Source of the DNA: Streptomyces iakyrus | GTDB taxonomy: Bacteria > Actinomycetota > Actinomycetes > Streptomycetales > Streptomycetaceae | Length of the DNA: 64,000 nucleotides | Assembly (NCBI RefSeq): GCF_000717055.1 | Contig: NZ_JNXI01000011.1 | Location: forward strand, 62,001 to 126,000 | Reading direction: 5' to 3' | Position numbers and translations under genes: made by a program | Shown: piece after piece, positions 1 through 8,577 of the stretch | Numbering within the stretch: the stretch's first letter is position 1 | Layout: each line of letters opens with the position of its first letter | The notes under the pieces: generated by a model | What the model was told of the DNA's origin: nothing | The model's database searches: none | What the model saw: the letters and a program-made list of their open reading frames with translations, nothing else

Positions 1-872
1 CGGGGCGGGTCGAGGCGATCTGGTTCGCCTTCACCGAGCATCCCTGGCTGAAGGTGTGGAGTCTCTCCCCCACCCGGCCGCTGACCTCGCGGAAGGTGAC
101 ACGGCCGTACAACTATCCGTTCTCCGACAACGTGCCCACGCCGGTGGCGGAGCTGGTCGGCCGGATGACGTCGGAGGCGGCCTGGTACCTCGCGCCGGTG
201 CTCGGCACCGCCCAGTACGAGGCCGCCGCCCTCGGGCTGGTGACGACGCTCTCCGCCGACCTCTGGGGGCCCTCGAAGAACACACTGCTGTACCTGAAGC
301 CGACCACACTCCAGGTGCACGCCAACGGCTACGCGGTCCTCACCGCGCGGGACGGGGTGCAGCGGGTCGTCTCCGAGTTCGCGGCGTTCTACCGCGAGCG
401 GCTGACGGCGTACGCCGCCCGGGGCAGCTTCCCGGTCAACGGCTCGGTGGAGATCCGGGTGACCGGCCTGGACGACCCGGCCGTCGCCGGCATGGCCGGG
501 GCCCGTCCGCCGCTGCTGTCGGCGCTCCGGCCGCCCGAGGACCACCCCGAGTGGGACACGGCCGTGTGGCTGGACGTCCTGACGCTGCCGGGCACGCCGG
601 ACGCGGAGGCGTTCCTGCGCGAGATCGAGCGGTTCCTGCTGCGTACGTTCGACGGCGGGTCCGCCCTCACCCGGGTGGAGTGGTCCAAGGGGTGGGCGTA
701 CACGGACGACGACGTGTGGAGCGACCCGGAGGTGCTGAGCGACGTCGTCCCGGCGGCGGTCGGCCAGGACGCGTGGGCGGAGGCGAACGCCGCACTGGAC
801 CGGCTCGATCCGCACGGCGTGTACGGCAACGCCTTCCTGGACCGGCTGTTCGGTCCCTCGGGGGTGAGGTAG
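1..872 (+). CDS. Cholesterol oxidase, covalent-FAD (VAO-type) class, 3' end only
   Basis: The reading frame is open from the window edge (first full codon at base 3), so the start and the FAD-binding half lie outside. The visible part reads IWFAFTEHPWLKVWSLSPTRP and PYNYPFSDNVPTPVAELVG, which I recognise from the substrate-binding domain of the Brevibacterium-type (class II) cholesterol oxidases. These enzymes oxidise cholesterol to cholest-4-en-3-one and are normally secreted. About 290 residues of a protein usually near 600 are present, ending at TAG 870-872. The catalytic Glu/Arg pair cannot be judged without the missing half. Another VAO-family oxidase is possible, but the substrate-domain match is good. 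Confidence 0.85.
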   Translation, partial: GRVEAIWFAFTEHPWLKVWSLSPTRPLTSRKVTRPYNYPFSDNVPTPVAELVGRMTSEAAWYLAPVLGTAQYEAAALGLVTTLSADLWGPSKNTLLYLKPTTLQVHANGYAVLTARDGVQRVVSEFAAFYRERLTAYAARGSFPVNGSVEIRVTGLDDPAVAGMAGARPPLLSALRPPEDHPEWDTAVWLDVLTLPGTPDAEAFLREIERFLLRTFDGGSALTRVEWSKGWAYTDDDVWSDPEVLSDVVPAAVGQDAWAEANAALDRLDPHGVYGNAFLDRLFGPSGVR

Positions 873-1181
873 CGCAGAGCAGCAGCACGAGCGGGCCTCC
901 GACCGGACCGCCGGATCGCGCCAGATTCGCGGCGTGACGCGCACCACGGGGCGGCGAGCCGCACCGGAAGAAACATCCGCCACAGCACTCCCGGCGGGCG
1001 GAACTTCCCCTTCCGCACCCGGCCACGGATGTCCCGTGGCAAGATCATCTTCGTTCAATCTTGCACGACATAAGGGGAATTGCCCGGATCACAGCCAACC
1101 GGCTCGCGGGGATTTCTCCTGGTAGCGGACCGGCCGGTAGGCATGCGGGGACATCAGCCGAACCCACCCCTGGAGGTCCGC
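873..1181. other. Intergenic region before the mel operon
   Basis: No gene seen. A 7-bp stem (GCCACGG 1022-1028, CCGTGGC 1034-1040, 5-nt loop) is a weak candidate terminator for the cholesterol oxidase gene. The tract 1050-1080 is locally AT-richer and probably carries the mel promoter, but no clear -35/-10 pair stands out. GGAGG at 1172-1176 is the melC1 ribosome binding site. Confidence 0.4.
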
Positions 1182-1550
1182 ATGCCGGAACTCAGCCGTC
1201 GCAGCGCGCTCACCGCCGCGGCCGTCCTCGCCACGAGCGCGGGCACGTTGTCCGCCGTCACCCCGGCCTCGGCCGCCGGGCACCACGGCTCCCCCGGAAG
1301 CTTCGACGAGGTCTACAAGGGCCGCCGGATACAGGGCCGTCCGGCCACCGGGTCAGGTCACCACGGGCACCACGGCGCGGGATACGCGGTGTTCGTCGAC
1401 GGGGTCGAGCTGCACGTGATGCGCAACGCCGACGGCAGCTGGATCAGCGTCGTCAGCCACTACGACCCGGTGGCCACCCCGCGGGCCGCCGCCCGCGCCG
1501 CGGTGGACGAGCTGCAGGGCGCGCCGCTGCTGCCCTTCCCTGCCAACTGA
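1182..1550 (+). CDS. melC1: Tyrosinase cofactor / copper chaperone MelC1
   Basis: Protein of 122 residues. The N-terminus has a twin-arginine type export signal ([11 protein letters not shown] followed by a hydrophobic stretch ending ASA). The mature part is rich in His ([10 protein letters not shown]) and ends PLLPF, as in known MelC1 proteins. MelC1 binds apo-tyrosinase, delivers copper to its active site and carries it through the Tat translocon, because the tyrosinase has no signal of its own. The start is fixed by GGAGG five bases upstream. melC2 follows 32 bases after the stop codon, so the two are one operon, as in other Streptomyces. Confidence 0.93.
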   Translation: MPELSRRSALTAAAVLATSAGTLSAVTPASAAGHHGSPGSFDEVYKGRRIQGRPATGSGHHGHHGAGYAVFVDGVELHVMRNADGSWISVVSHYDPVATPRAAARAAVDELQGAPLLPFPAN

Positions 1551-1582
1551 CCCGTCCCGCACAGCACCTGGAGCAACCGCAC

Positions 1583-2404
1583 ATGGCAGTCCGCAAGAAC
1601 CAGTCCACTCTGACCGCCGACGAGAAGCGGCGTTTCGTCGCCGCGCTGCTGGAGCTGAAGCGCAGCGGCCGCTACGACGAGTTCGTCACGACGCACAACG
1701 CCTTCATCGTCTCCGACACCGACAACGGCGAGCGGACCGGGCACCGTTCACCGTCCTTCCTGCCCTGGCACCGAAGATTCCTCCTGGAGTTCGAGCGGGC
1801 GCTGCAGTCGGTGGACGCGTCGGTGTCGCTGCCCTACTGGGACTGGACCGTCGACCGTACGCCGCGCGCCTCGCTGTGGGCGCCCGACTTCCTCGGGGGT
1901 ACCGGGCGGGAGCGGGACGGCCGGGTGACGGACGGGCCGTTCTCCGCGTCCGGCGGGAACTGGCCGGTCAACGTGCGGGTCGACGGCCGTACGTTCCTGC
2001 GGCGCTCCCTCGGGTCCGGTACGCGCGAGCTGCCGACCCGGGCCGAGGTCGAGTCGGTGCTGGCGATGTCCACGTACGACATGGCGCCCTGGAACAGCGG
2101 CTCGGACGGCTTCCGCAACCACCTCGAAGGGTGGCGGGGCGTGAACCTGCACAACCGCGTCCACGTCTGGGTCGGCGGGCAGATGGCGACCGGGGTCTCC
2201 CCCAACGACCCGGTGTTCTGGCTGCACCACGCGTACATAGACAAGCTGTGGGCCGAGTGGCAGCGCCGGCACCCCGGCTCCGGTTATCTGCCGGCCGCCG
2301 GCACGCCGAACGTGATCGACCTCAACGAGACGATGCGGCCGTGGCACGACATGAGCCCGGCGGATCTGCTGGACCACACGCCGCACTACACGTTCGACGC
2401 CTGA
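1583..2404 (+). CDS. melC2: Tyrosinase MelC2 (binuclear copper monophenol oxidase)
   Basis: Protein of 273 residues, the standard length for Streptomyces tyrosinase. It oxidises tyrosine and o-diphenols to quinones, giving melanin. CuA ligands are visible at H38 (TTHNAF), H54 (TGHRSPSF) and H63 (LPWHRRF); CuB ligands at H190 and H194 (NLHNRVHVWVGG) and H216 (FWLHHAYIDKLW). All six are present, so the enzyme should be active. There is no signal peptide: export relies on the partner MelC1. CTGGAG lies ten bases before the ATG. The stop codon directly abuts the stop codon of the convergent RNase H gene, with no space for a separate terminator. Confidence 0.96.
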   Translation: MAVRKNQSTLTADEKRRFVAALLELKRSGRYDEFVTTHNAFIVSDTDNGERTGHRSPSFLPWHRRFLLEFERALQSVDASVSLPYWDWTVDRTPRASLWAPDFLGGTGRERDGRVTDGPFSASGGNWPVNVRVDGRTFLRRSLGSGTRELPTRAEVESVLAMSTYDMAPWNSGSDGFRNHLEGWRGVNLHNRVHVWVGGQMATGVSPNDPVFWLHHAYIDKLWAEWQRRHPGSGYLPAAGTPNVIDLNETMRPWHDMSPADLLDHTPHYTFDA

Positions 2405-3103
2405 TCAGACGCTCGCGCCCGTGCGGCACTCCGGGTGGCCCCAGCCGCTGTCGTTCTTGGCGATGGGCTCACCGGCCGCGTAGGAGCGGCCGCACTGGCA
2501 GCGGCCGGGGAACTTCGCCTTGATCGTGCGCGCGGAACCCTTGCCCCCCGCGGCCTTGGCGGGGCGCGGGCGGGAACGCGGGGCCTTGGCAGGGGTATCC
2601 GGGGCGGGCGGCGGCTCGGGGGAGCCGAGGCCGCTGCCCGCGGGCTCCTGGACGGTGGCGGCCTGGCTGGCGGCCCGGTCGGCGAAGTCGTTGAGCCGGT
2701 CGCCGTCGACCTGGTGGGCGGGGACGTAGCGGAACTCGACCGAGCGGCCGTCCAGCAGTTCGTCGATGCGGACGACGAGGTCCTGGTTGGCGACCGGCTT
2801 GCCGGCGGAGGTCTTCCAGCCGTTGCGCTTCCAGCCGGGGAGCCAGGTGGTGACGGCCTTCATCGCGTACTGCGAGTCCATCCGGATCTCAAGCGGCACG
2901 TCCGGGTCGGTCGCCGCCAGCAGGCGCTCCAGCGCGGTGAGTTCGGCGACGTTGTTGGTGGCCTTGCCGAGCGGCCCCGCCGCCCACCGCTCCGGCGTCT
3001 CGGAAGCGTCGGCGACGACCCAGGCCCAGCCCGCGGGCCCGGGATTTCCCTTCGAAGCCCCGTCACACGCGGCCACAACACGTTCACGCATGCGCTCGAT
3101 CAT
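2405..3103 (-). CDS. RNase HI with C-terminal Cys-cluster tail
   Basis: Protein of about 232 residues. Residues 10-150 form an RNase HI fold with the acidic catalytic residues in ACDGASKGNPG, NNVAELTALE, RMDSQYAM and LNDFADRAA; it cleaves RNA in RNA-DNA hybrids. A Pro/Ala-rich linker follows, then a basic tail with the pattern CQCG, AGEPIAK, WGHPEC that resembles a small zinc-binding cluster. That tail is not part of ordinary RNase HI (about 150 residues). An alternative start is the second Met at 3091. No strong ribosome binding site precedes either. The gene converges on melC2 without any gap. Confidence 0.85.
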   Translation of the reverse strand: MIERMRERVVAACDGASKGNPGPAGWAWVVADASETPERWAAGPLGKATNNVAELTALERLLAATDPDVPLEIRMDSQYAMKAVTTWLPGWKRNGWKTSAGKPVANQDLVVRIDELLDGRSVEFRYVPAHQVDGDRLNDFADRAASQAATVQEPAGSGLGSPEPPPAPDTPAKAPRSRPRPAKAAGGKGSARTIKAKFPGRCQCGRSYAAGEPIAKNDSGWGHPECRTGASV

Positions 3104-3144
3104 GCCATGACCGCGGGGGCCGTCCGGCCGGGAGGGCCGGGCGC

Positions 3145-3939
3145 CTACGCCACGTCGGTCAGCTTCGGCATCTCTCCCTCGGTCTTCGTGATGTCGATCA
3201 CCGAGAAGTTCGCGCCCTGCGGGTCGCTGAGCGTCGCGAAGCGGCCGAACGGGGTGGTCATCGGGCCGAACCGCAGCACGCCGCCGAGCTCTGTGGCCTT
3301 CGCCACGGCCGCGTCGCAGTCCTCCACGGTGAAGTACACGTTGATGTACGGCTGCACCTCGGGCGGGAAGTCGTCGCCCATCTTCATGCGGCCCAGCACG
3401 GTGCGTTCGCCGAGGTCGTAGATCCGGAAGTCCATTTCGTCCTCCATGTCCCGCTGCCGGTAGGAGAAGACGGCGGGGAAGAACGCGTCGGACTTCGCGG
3501 GCTCGCGGGTGAAGACCTCCGCCCAGGTGTAGGCACCGGGTTCGGCCATCGCCTGGAAGCCCTCGTGGGTGCCCGCCTGCCAGACGCCGAAGACGACGCC
3601 GCCGGGGTCGCGGGCCAGGCACATGGTGCCGAAGTCGGCGACCTGCATGGGCTCCATCAGCACCTCGCCGCCATTGTCGCGGATCCGGCCGGCGGTGGCG
3701 GCGGCGTCGTCCGCGGCGAAGTACAGGCACCACTGCGACATGCCCTCCTGGCCCGGCATGGGCGGGACGACGGCGGCGACCGCCTTGCCGTTCGCGTAGG
3801 CCTCCGTGTAGTTGCCGAGCTCCGCGGACGCCTCGGCGAAGGTCCAGCCGAGGACGTCCCCGTAGAAGCTCTTGGCCCCTTCGAGGTCGCCGAACATCGC
3901 GTCGGCCCAGCAGGGGGTTCCTTCAGGTTGCACGGCCAT
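3145..3939 (-). CDS. Two-domain VOC (glyoxalase/bleomycin-resistance fold) protein
   Basis: Protein of 264 residues made of two tandem vicinal-oxygen-chelate domains (roughly 8-125 and 135-260). The first begins GTPCWADAMFGDLEGAKSFY and has DPGGVVFGVWQ; the second begins GAYTWAEVFTREPAKSDAFF and has DPQGANFSVID. This layout matches actinobacterial proteins annotated as hydroxylases or glyoxalase-family members. Substrate is unknown. GGAGAGGG lies upstream of the ATG at 3939. It stands alone between the RNase H gene and the divergent lipoprotein gene. Confidence 0.85.
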   Translation of the reverse strand: MAVQPEGTPCWADAMFGDLEGAKSFYGDVLGWTFAEASAELGNYTEAYANGKAVAAVVPPMPGQEGMSQWCLYFAADDAAATAGRIRDNGGEVLMEPMQVADFGTMCLARDPGGVVFGVWQAGTHEGFQAMAEPGAYTWAEVFTREPAKSDAFFPAVFSYRQRDMEDEMDFRIYDLGERTVLGRMKMGDDFPPEVQPYINVYFTVEDCDAAVAKATELGGVLRFGPMTTPFGRFATLSDPQGANFSVIDITKTEGEMPKLTDVA

Positions 3940-4142
3940 GACCACGACCCTCTCCGAAATGGCTGGAATCGTCCGCTTCCTCACGCTAGTCACCCGGCGG
4001 CCGGCCCGCGCGTCGAGCGGTCCGGCCGCCCGGGCAGCCGCGTCCACGGCCCGGACCATCGCGTCCGGCGGATGTCTTCCCCCCCGGCGCCCGGCTGTGC
4101 TTGCCTGAGTGCCGTTTCTCAGGCCGGGGCGGGAGTTGCCGT

Positions 4143-5042
4143 ATGCGCAAGCCGTGGATCGTGGGGGCACTACTGGCCGGAGTGCTCCTCGGCGGGTGCG
4201 GGGATCCCGCTTCCGGACCCGAGGAGCCGGCGCCGGCCGCGCCGCGCGCGTCGGCCACCACGCATCAGCGGGCCCCCGCCTCCCCCGGCCCGGAGCCGGG
4301 GAAGGCACCCAGGGTGCTGTACCTCGGCGACTCGCTGGCGATGGAGGGCCAGAAGGTCCTGGGCCAGGAGCTACGCCGGGATCTGAAGGCGCGGTACACC
4401 GGCGCCCCGTACTCCGGCACCACCCTGTGCGACTACCTGGAGGGCACGGCCGAACGGTCCCTCGTGCCGGCCGCCGACAAGGCGGCCGCCCTGGTGCGCA
4501 GGCTGCGGCCCGACTTCGTGGTCCTGCAGTTCTGGGGGAACTCCTGGGGCTACACGCCGTGCATGGACGGCATCACCTACGACAAGTCCCCGGCCCGGTA
4601 CTTCCGCCGCTACGAGGCCGACGCGCGCCGGCTCACCGAGCAGATCACCACGGCCGGGGACGGCGGCCGCCCGCGGATCGTCTGGGTGTCCCAGGGCCCG
4701 GACCCGGTCACCCCCGACCGGGTCCGGCGCGTCAACGCGCTCTACGAGAAGCGGGCCGCCGCCTCGGGCGACCTCGTGGCGGACGCCGGGAAAGCGGTGA
4801 GTCCGGCCGCGGACCGCTACGCCTGGACGCAGTACCTGCCGTGCACGGCCCACGAGCGTGCCCGCCCCGGCCTGTGCACACAGCCCGGCCGCGACCGCAC
4901 GGCGCTGCACCGCGACGACGACTATCTGCACTTCTGCCTGGCCCCGACCACCACCCGGCCGAAGCCCTGCCCGGTCCGCTCCCCCGGCATCCTGCGCATC
5001 GCCCGGGAGGTCACCAAAACCATTCGACAGGCGGCGCGTTGA
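4143..5042 (+). CDS. SGNH/GDSL-family esterase-like lipoprotein
   Basis: Protein of 299 residues. The N-terminus is a lipoprotein signal (hydrophobic ALLAGVLLGG and lipobox LGGC at the cleavage site), then a Pro/Ala linker. The block YLGDSLAMEG supplies the SGNH nucleophile Ser, VLQFWGNSWG the Gly/Asn oxyanion part, and DDDYLHFC the Asp and His. It is therefore probably a membrane-anchored extracytoplasmic esterase or acyltransferase-like hydrolase; the natural ester is unknown. GGGAG lies about nine bases before the ATG. The next gene begins within about 30 bases on the same strand. Confidence 0.82.
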   Translation: MRKPWIVGALLAGVLLGGCGDPASGPEEPAPAAPRASATTHQRAPASPGPEPGKAPRVLYLGDSLAMEGQKVLGQELRRDLKARYTGAPYSGTTLCDYLEGTAERSLVPAADKAAALVRRLRPDFVVLQFWGNSWGYTPCMDGITYDKSPARYFRRYEADARRLTEQITTAGDGGRPRIVWVSQGPDPVTPDRVRRVNALYEKRAAASGDLVADAGKAVSPAADRYAWTQYLPCTAHERARPGLCTQPGRDRTALHRDDDYLHFCLAPTTTRPKPCPVRSPGILRIAREVTKTIRQAAR

Positions 5043-5074
5043 CCGCTCGAATGGGCGGCATGTGCGCGGTGCGG

Positions 5075-5881
5075 ATGCATGAGGACGAGCTGGCCATCGA
5101 CGTCTCCCTCGTCGGCCGGCTGATCGCGGGGCAGTTCCCGCAGTGGGCCGGGCTGGCCCTGCGGCGGCTGGAGTCCTCCGGGACGGAGAACGCCATGTTC
5201 CGCCTCGGCGAGGACAAGGTCGTCAGGTTCCCCCGGCATCCCCGCGCCGTGGAGGCCATCGCGCACGAGCTGCGCTGGCTGCCCCGGCTGGGCCCGGGCC
5301 TGCCCGCCGCCTCGCCCGCACCCCTCGGCCGGGGCGAACCCGGTGACGGGTTCCCGTGGCCCTGGTCGGTCTACGGCTGGCTCGACGGCCGCAACCCGGT
5401 ACCCGGCAGGATCGAGGAGCCCACCCTGCTCGCCGGGGACCTCGCGGCGTGGGTCACGGCCCTGCGCCGCATCGACGCGTCGGAGGGACCCCCGGGTTAC
5501 CGGGGCGTGCCGCTGGCGGCCCGCGACCCCTTCCTGCGTGAGGCGCTGGGGCGGCTCGCGGGGCGGGTCGACACCGCCGCGGTGACGAGGGTGTGGGAGG
5601 AGGCCCTGCGGGCTCCGGAGCACACCGGACCGCCGCTGTGGGCCCACGGCGACCTGATGGCCGGGAACCTCCTGGTCACGGGCGGGCGGCTGAGCGCCGT
5701 GATCGACTTCGGCACGGTGGGGGTGGGGGATCCCGCCGTCGACCTCATCGGCGCCTGGTGTGTGCTGCCCGCCGCGGTCCGCGGCGTCTTCCGCGACGCC
5801 GTGGGTGCCGGCGAGGCCGAGTGGGCACGGGCCCGGGGCTGGGCCCTGTCGATCGCGGTCATCGCCCTGCCGTACTACTAG
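5075..5881 (+). CDS. Aminoglycoside-phosphotransferase-family kinase, C-terminus cut by in-frame TAG
   Basis: Protein of 268 residues from ATG 5075 (in-frame ATGs also at 5051 and 5060). It has the APH fold: RLESSGTENAMFRLGEDKVVRFPR is the nucleotide-lobe start, WAHGDLMAGNLL the Brenner motif with the catalytic Asp, and VIDFGTVGVGDPAVDL the metal-binding segment. Relatives here act on antibiotics or small-molecule alcohols. After ...ALPYY the frame meets TAG at 5879-5881, yet the same frame continues 22 codons (DTNPPVAENSRHVIAEILAETA) to a second TAG at 5948-5950, and that tail is typical of the family. A single-base change explains the early stop. The protein may still fold without the last helix. 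Confidence 0.85.
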   Translation: MHEDELAIDVSLVGRLIAGQFPQWAGLALRRLESSGTENAMFRLGEDKVVRFPRHPRAVEAIAHELRWLPRLGPGLPAASPAPLGRGEPGDGFPWPWSVYGWLDGRNPVPGRIEEPTLLAGDLAAWVTALRRIDASEGPPGYRGVPLAARDPFLREALGRLAGRVDTAAVTRVWEEALRAPEHTGPPLWAHGDLMAGNLLVTGGRLSAVIDFGTVGVGDPAVDLIGAWCVLPAAVRGVFRDAVGAGEAEWARARGWALSIAVIALPYY

Positions 5882-5949
5882 GACACCAACCCGCCGGTCG
5901 CGGAGAACTCCCGGCATGTGATCGCGGAGATCCTGGCCGAGACGGCGTA

Positions 5950-5991
5950 GGGGCGGAGACGGCTCCGCCCCGACGTGCCGGGGGGCACGTC
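5950..5991. terminator. Double stem-loop between convergent genes
   Basis: Two adjacent perfect stems: GGGGCGGAG (5950-5958) with CTCCGCCCC (5963-5971), and GACGTGCC (5972-5979) with GGCACGTC (5984-5991). They sit between the phosphotransferase gene and the convergent VOC gene, so they can act in both directions. The first stem starts exactly at the second TAG of the phosphotransferase frame, which supports that TAG as the ancestral stop. Confidence 0.65.
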
Positions 5992-6472
5992 ACTCACCCG
6001 CGTACGCCTTCTCCAGTGCGGCGATGTCGAACTTGCTCATCGCCATGAACGCCCGGGTCACCCGGGACGCCTTCGCCGGGTCCGGGTCGCTGATCATCTC
6101 GGCGAGCCGGTCCGGGACGACCTGCCAGGACACGCCGAACCTGTCCTTGAGCCAGCCGCAGGGGCCCGGCTCGCCGCCGTTCTCGGTGAGCCTGGTCCAG
6201 TAGTAGTCGATCTCCTCCTGGTTCTCGCAGAAGATCATGAACGAGGTCGCCTCGGTGAACTTGAACTGGGGGCCGCCGTTGAGCCCGAGGAACTTGTGGC
6301 CGTTCGCCGTGAACTCGACGGTCATCACGCTGCCGGCGGGCTGCATGGCTCCCTCGGGGTAGCGGGCGACCTTGCCGATGCTGGAGTTCTTGAAGATCGA
6401 GACGTAGTGGTGGGCGGCCTCCTCGGCCTGGCCGTCGAACCAGAGGCACGTGGTGAAACCGTCGGTGGTCAT
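5990..6472 (-). CDS. PhnB-like VOC-family protein
   Basis: Protein of 160 residues. It begins TTDGFTTCLWFDGQAEEAAHHY, contains FLGLNGGP and CGWLKDRFGVSWQVVP, and ends with the AFMAMSKFDIAALE tail typical of the 3-demethylubiquinone-9 3-methyltransferase-like (PhnB) branch of the VOC superfamily. Despite that family name these are not methyltransferases; their function is mostly unknown. AGGAGG lies six bases upstream of the ATG at 6472. It converges on the phosphotransferase gene and is divergent from the epoxide hydrolase gene. Confidence 0.87.
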   Translation of the reverse strand: MTTDGFTTCLWFDGQAEEAAHHYVSIFKNSSIGKVARYPEGAMQPAGSVMTVEFTANGHKFLGLNGGPQFKFTEATSFMIFCENQEEIDYYWTRLTENGGEPGPCGWLKDRFGVSWQVVPDRLAEMISDPDPAKASRVTRAFMAMSKFDIAALEKAYAGE

Positions 6473-6594
6473 GAAGTCCTCCTGCATGCGTCGAACGCTG
6501 TCACCACTGTCGACCGGCACTCGCCCCGGAACTCATCGGCCGGGGGCCGGGCAATCCGGATGGCCGCTACACCGTTCGGAACTAGCATCCGGTC

Positions 6595-7800
6595 ATGACG
6601 TCTTCGCCCGCAGACAGCGGCATCCGTCCCTTCCGCATCGACGTACCGCAGAGCGACCTCGATGACCTCCACGACCGCCTCGACCGGACCCGCTGGCCGG
6701 ACGAGCTGCCCGGCGTGGGCTGGTCGTACGGCGTTCCCTCGGGCTATCTGCGCGAGCTGGTGCGGTACTGGCGGCACGACTACGACTGGCGGGCCGCGGA
6801 GGCGCGGCTGAACGCGTGGCCGCAGTTCACCACCGAGATCGACGGCGCGCGGGTGCATTTCGCGCACATCCGCTCCCCCGAGCCCGACGCCACCCCGCTG
6901 ATCGTCACGCACGGGTGGCCTGGGTCGATCGTCGAGTTCGCCGGCATCGCGGGGCCGCTGACCGACCCGGCCGCCCACGGCGGCGATCCTGCCGACGCCT
7001 TCCACCTCGTGCTGCCGGGGATCCCCGGCTTCGGGTTCTCGGGCCCCACCCGGGAGACCGGCTGGGAAGCGCGTCGGATCGCCGACGCGTGGGCCGAACT
7101 GATGACGCGCCTGGGCTACGAGCGGTTCGGTGCCCAGGGCGGCGACTGGGGGGCGGCGATCTCCCGTGAACTGGGGCGCGTCCACAGCGACCGGGTGATC
7201 GGCCTCCACCTCAATCTGCTGCCGGGCGCTCAGGCGGCCGTCGAGCCGACGGCCGGGGAACTGGAGGCGCTGAGCCCCGCCGAGCGGGAGCGCACGCTGG
7301 CCTCGTGGCGGCGGTGGACGCTGTGGTCCCGCGACGGCACGGGCTACTTCCACGTGCAGTCCACCCGTCCGCAGACGCTCTCCTACGCGCTCACGGACTC
7401 CCCCGTGGGGCAGCTGGCCTGGATCGTCGAGAAGTTCCAGGAGTGGACGGACGCGGAGGAGCTGCCCGAGGAGGCCGTCGACCGGGACCTGATGCTCACG
7501 AACGTGATGCTGTACTGGCTGACGGGCACGGCCGGTTCGTCGGCCCGGATCTACTACGAGCGCGCCCACGCCCGGGGTGAGCGGACCGCCGCCCCGCAAG
7601 AACCCTCCACCACACCGACCGGCGTCGCGTCCTTCGCCGGAGACCCCCAGATCCCGCTGCGGCACAAGGCGGAGCGGACGGAGAACATCGTCCGCTGGAC
7701 GGAGTTCGACCGCGGCGGGCACTTCGCGGCGCTGGAGGAGCCCGACCTGCTGGTGGGTGATGTGCGGGCGTTCTTCCGCCAGTTGCGCGGCAAGGGCTGA
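6595..7800 (+). CDS. Epoxide hydrolase (EHN-type alpha/beta hydrolase)
   Basis: Protein of 401 residues. Residues 8-115 match the EHN N-terminal domain (RPFRIDVPQSDLDDLHDRLDR), and the rest is an alpha/beta-hydrolase core. The oxyanion loop is HGWPGS, the nucleophile Asp is in AQGGDWGA, the cap Tyr lies in the LMLTNVMLYW region and the His in DRGGHFAALEEPD. These enzymes open epoxides to diols; the natural substrate is unknown. TAGCAT at 6583-6588 ends six bases before the ATG and no ribosome binding site is visible, so the transcript may be leaderless. Confidence 0.9.
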   Translation: MTSSPADSGIRPFRIDVPQSDLDDLHDRLDRTRWPDELPGVGWSYGVPSGYLRELVRYWRHDYDWRAAEARLNAWPQFTTEIDGARVHFAHIRSPEPDATPLIVTHGWPGSIVEFAGIAGPLTDPAAHGGDPADAFHLVLPGIPGFGFSGPTRETGWEARRIADAWAELMTRLGYERFGAQGGDWGAAISRELGRVHSDRVIGLHLNLLPGAQAAVEPTAGELEALSPAERERTLASWRRWTLWSRDGTGYFHVQSTRPQTLSYALTDSPVGQLAWIVEKFQEWTDAEELPEEAVDRDLMLTNVMLYWLTGTAGSSARIYYERAHARGERTAAPQEPSTTPTGVASFAGDPQIPLRHKAERTENIVRWTEFDRGGHFAALEEPDLLVGDVRAFFRQLRGKG

Positions 7801-7810
7801 GCCGGAGGGC

Positions 7811-7840
7811 TCTGCCGGTAGCGGATCTGCCGAGGGCAGA
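7811..7840 (+). promoter_or_regulatory. PopR-box-like palindrome upstream of clpP3
   Basis: TCTGCC (7826-7831), spacer GAG, GGCAGA (7835-7840) is a perfect inverted repeat. It fits the PopR target I remember from S. lividans, TTCTGCC-N3-GGCAGAA, apart from the outermost base on each side. A further TCTGCC half-site lies at 7811-7816. It is about 95 bases before the clpP3 start, where an activator would bind. Confidence 0.8.
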
Positions 7841-7935
7841 GAAACCGTTCGCGGACATCGTCCGAGGTCAAGAGTGGAGTCGACGGCACATCCCCGACAC
7901 GTCCACGGCGCTTGTCGCCACGACGAGGAGAACCG

Positions 7936-8577
7936 ATGACTCCACTCACGACGCTCACCCCGCGGGCGGAGGAGGGCGACACCCCTCCGACCCCCTTCGA
8001 CGACCACCTGGCCGCCCAGCTGCTCGCGCAGCGCATCGTGCTGCTGGGCACCCAGGTCGACGAGGTCTCCGCGAACCGGGTCTGCTCCCAGTTGCTCATC
8101 CTGTCCGCGGAGGACGCCCACACCGACATCAGCCTCTACATCAACAGCCCGGGCGGGGGGGTGCACGCGGGTCTCGCCATCTACGACACGATGCGGCTCA
8201 TCCCGAACGACGTCTCCACGCTGGCCATAGGGTTCGCGGCCAGCATGGGCCAGTTCCTGCTGAGCGTCGGCGCGCCGGGCAAGCGCTACGCCCTGCCGAA
8301 CGCGCGGATCATGATGCACCAGCCGTCGGCGGGCATCGGCGGCACCACCGCCGACATCGAGATCCAGGCGGAGAACCTGGAGTTCACCAAACGGACCATC
8401 GAGCGGATCACCGCCGAGCACACCGGACAGAGTGAGGAGACCATCTCCCGGGACAGCGACCGGGACCGCTGGTTCACGGCCGAGGAGGCCCGCGAGTACG
8501 GCATGGTGGACCGGGTCGTGGAGTCCCTCGCGGACGTCCGCCCGGCGGCCACCCGGCGCAGGATGGGGCTGCAGTGA
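7936..8577 (+). CDS. clpP3: ATP-dependent Clp protease proteolytic subunit, ClpP3 type
   Basis: Protein of 213 residues, the first gene of a two-gene clpP operon. The Ser-protease triad is complete: S103 in [10 protein letters not shown]128 in MMHQPSAG and D177 in SDRDRWF. The signature YINSPGG and the handle region are normal. Together with a Clp ATPase such as ClpX or ClpC it would form the protein-degrading barrel. In Streptomyces the clpP3-clpP4 operon is a back-up set induced by PopR when ClpP1/ClpP2 activity is low, which matches the neighbouring popR-like gene and the upstream palindrome. GAGGAG lies five bases before the ATG. Confidence 0.9.
   Translation: MTPLTTLTPRAEEGDTPPTPFDDHLAAQLLAQRIVLLGTQVDEVSANRVCSQLLILSAEDAHTDISLYINSPGGGVHAGLAIYDTMRLIPNDVSTLAIGFAASMGQFLLSVGAPGKRYALPNARIMMHQPSAGIGGTTADIEIQAENLEFTKRTIERITAEHTGQSEETISRDSDRDRWFTAEEAREYGMVDRVVESLADVRPAATRRRMGLQ

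Noticed and set aside
1022..1040. Stem-loop GCCACGG/CCGTGGC as a firm terminator
   Set aside because: Only seven base pairs and 150 bases after the stop codon; kept as a weak remark in the intergenic entry.
6469..8421. 650-codon open frame on the minus strand across the epoxide hydrolase and clpP3
   Set aside because: It runs antisense to two well-supported genes and its translation is low-complexity Arg/Gly/Pro/Val, the usual shadow in 72% GC DNA.
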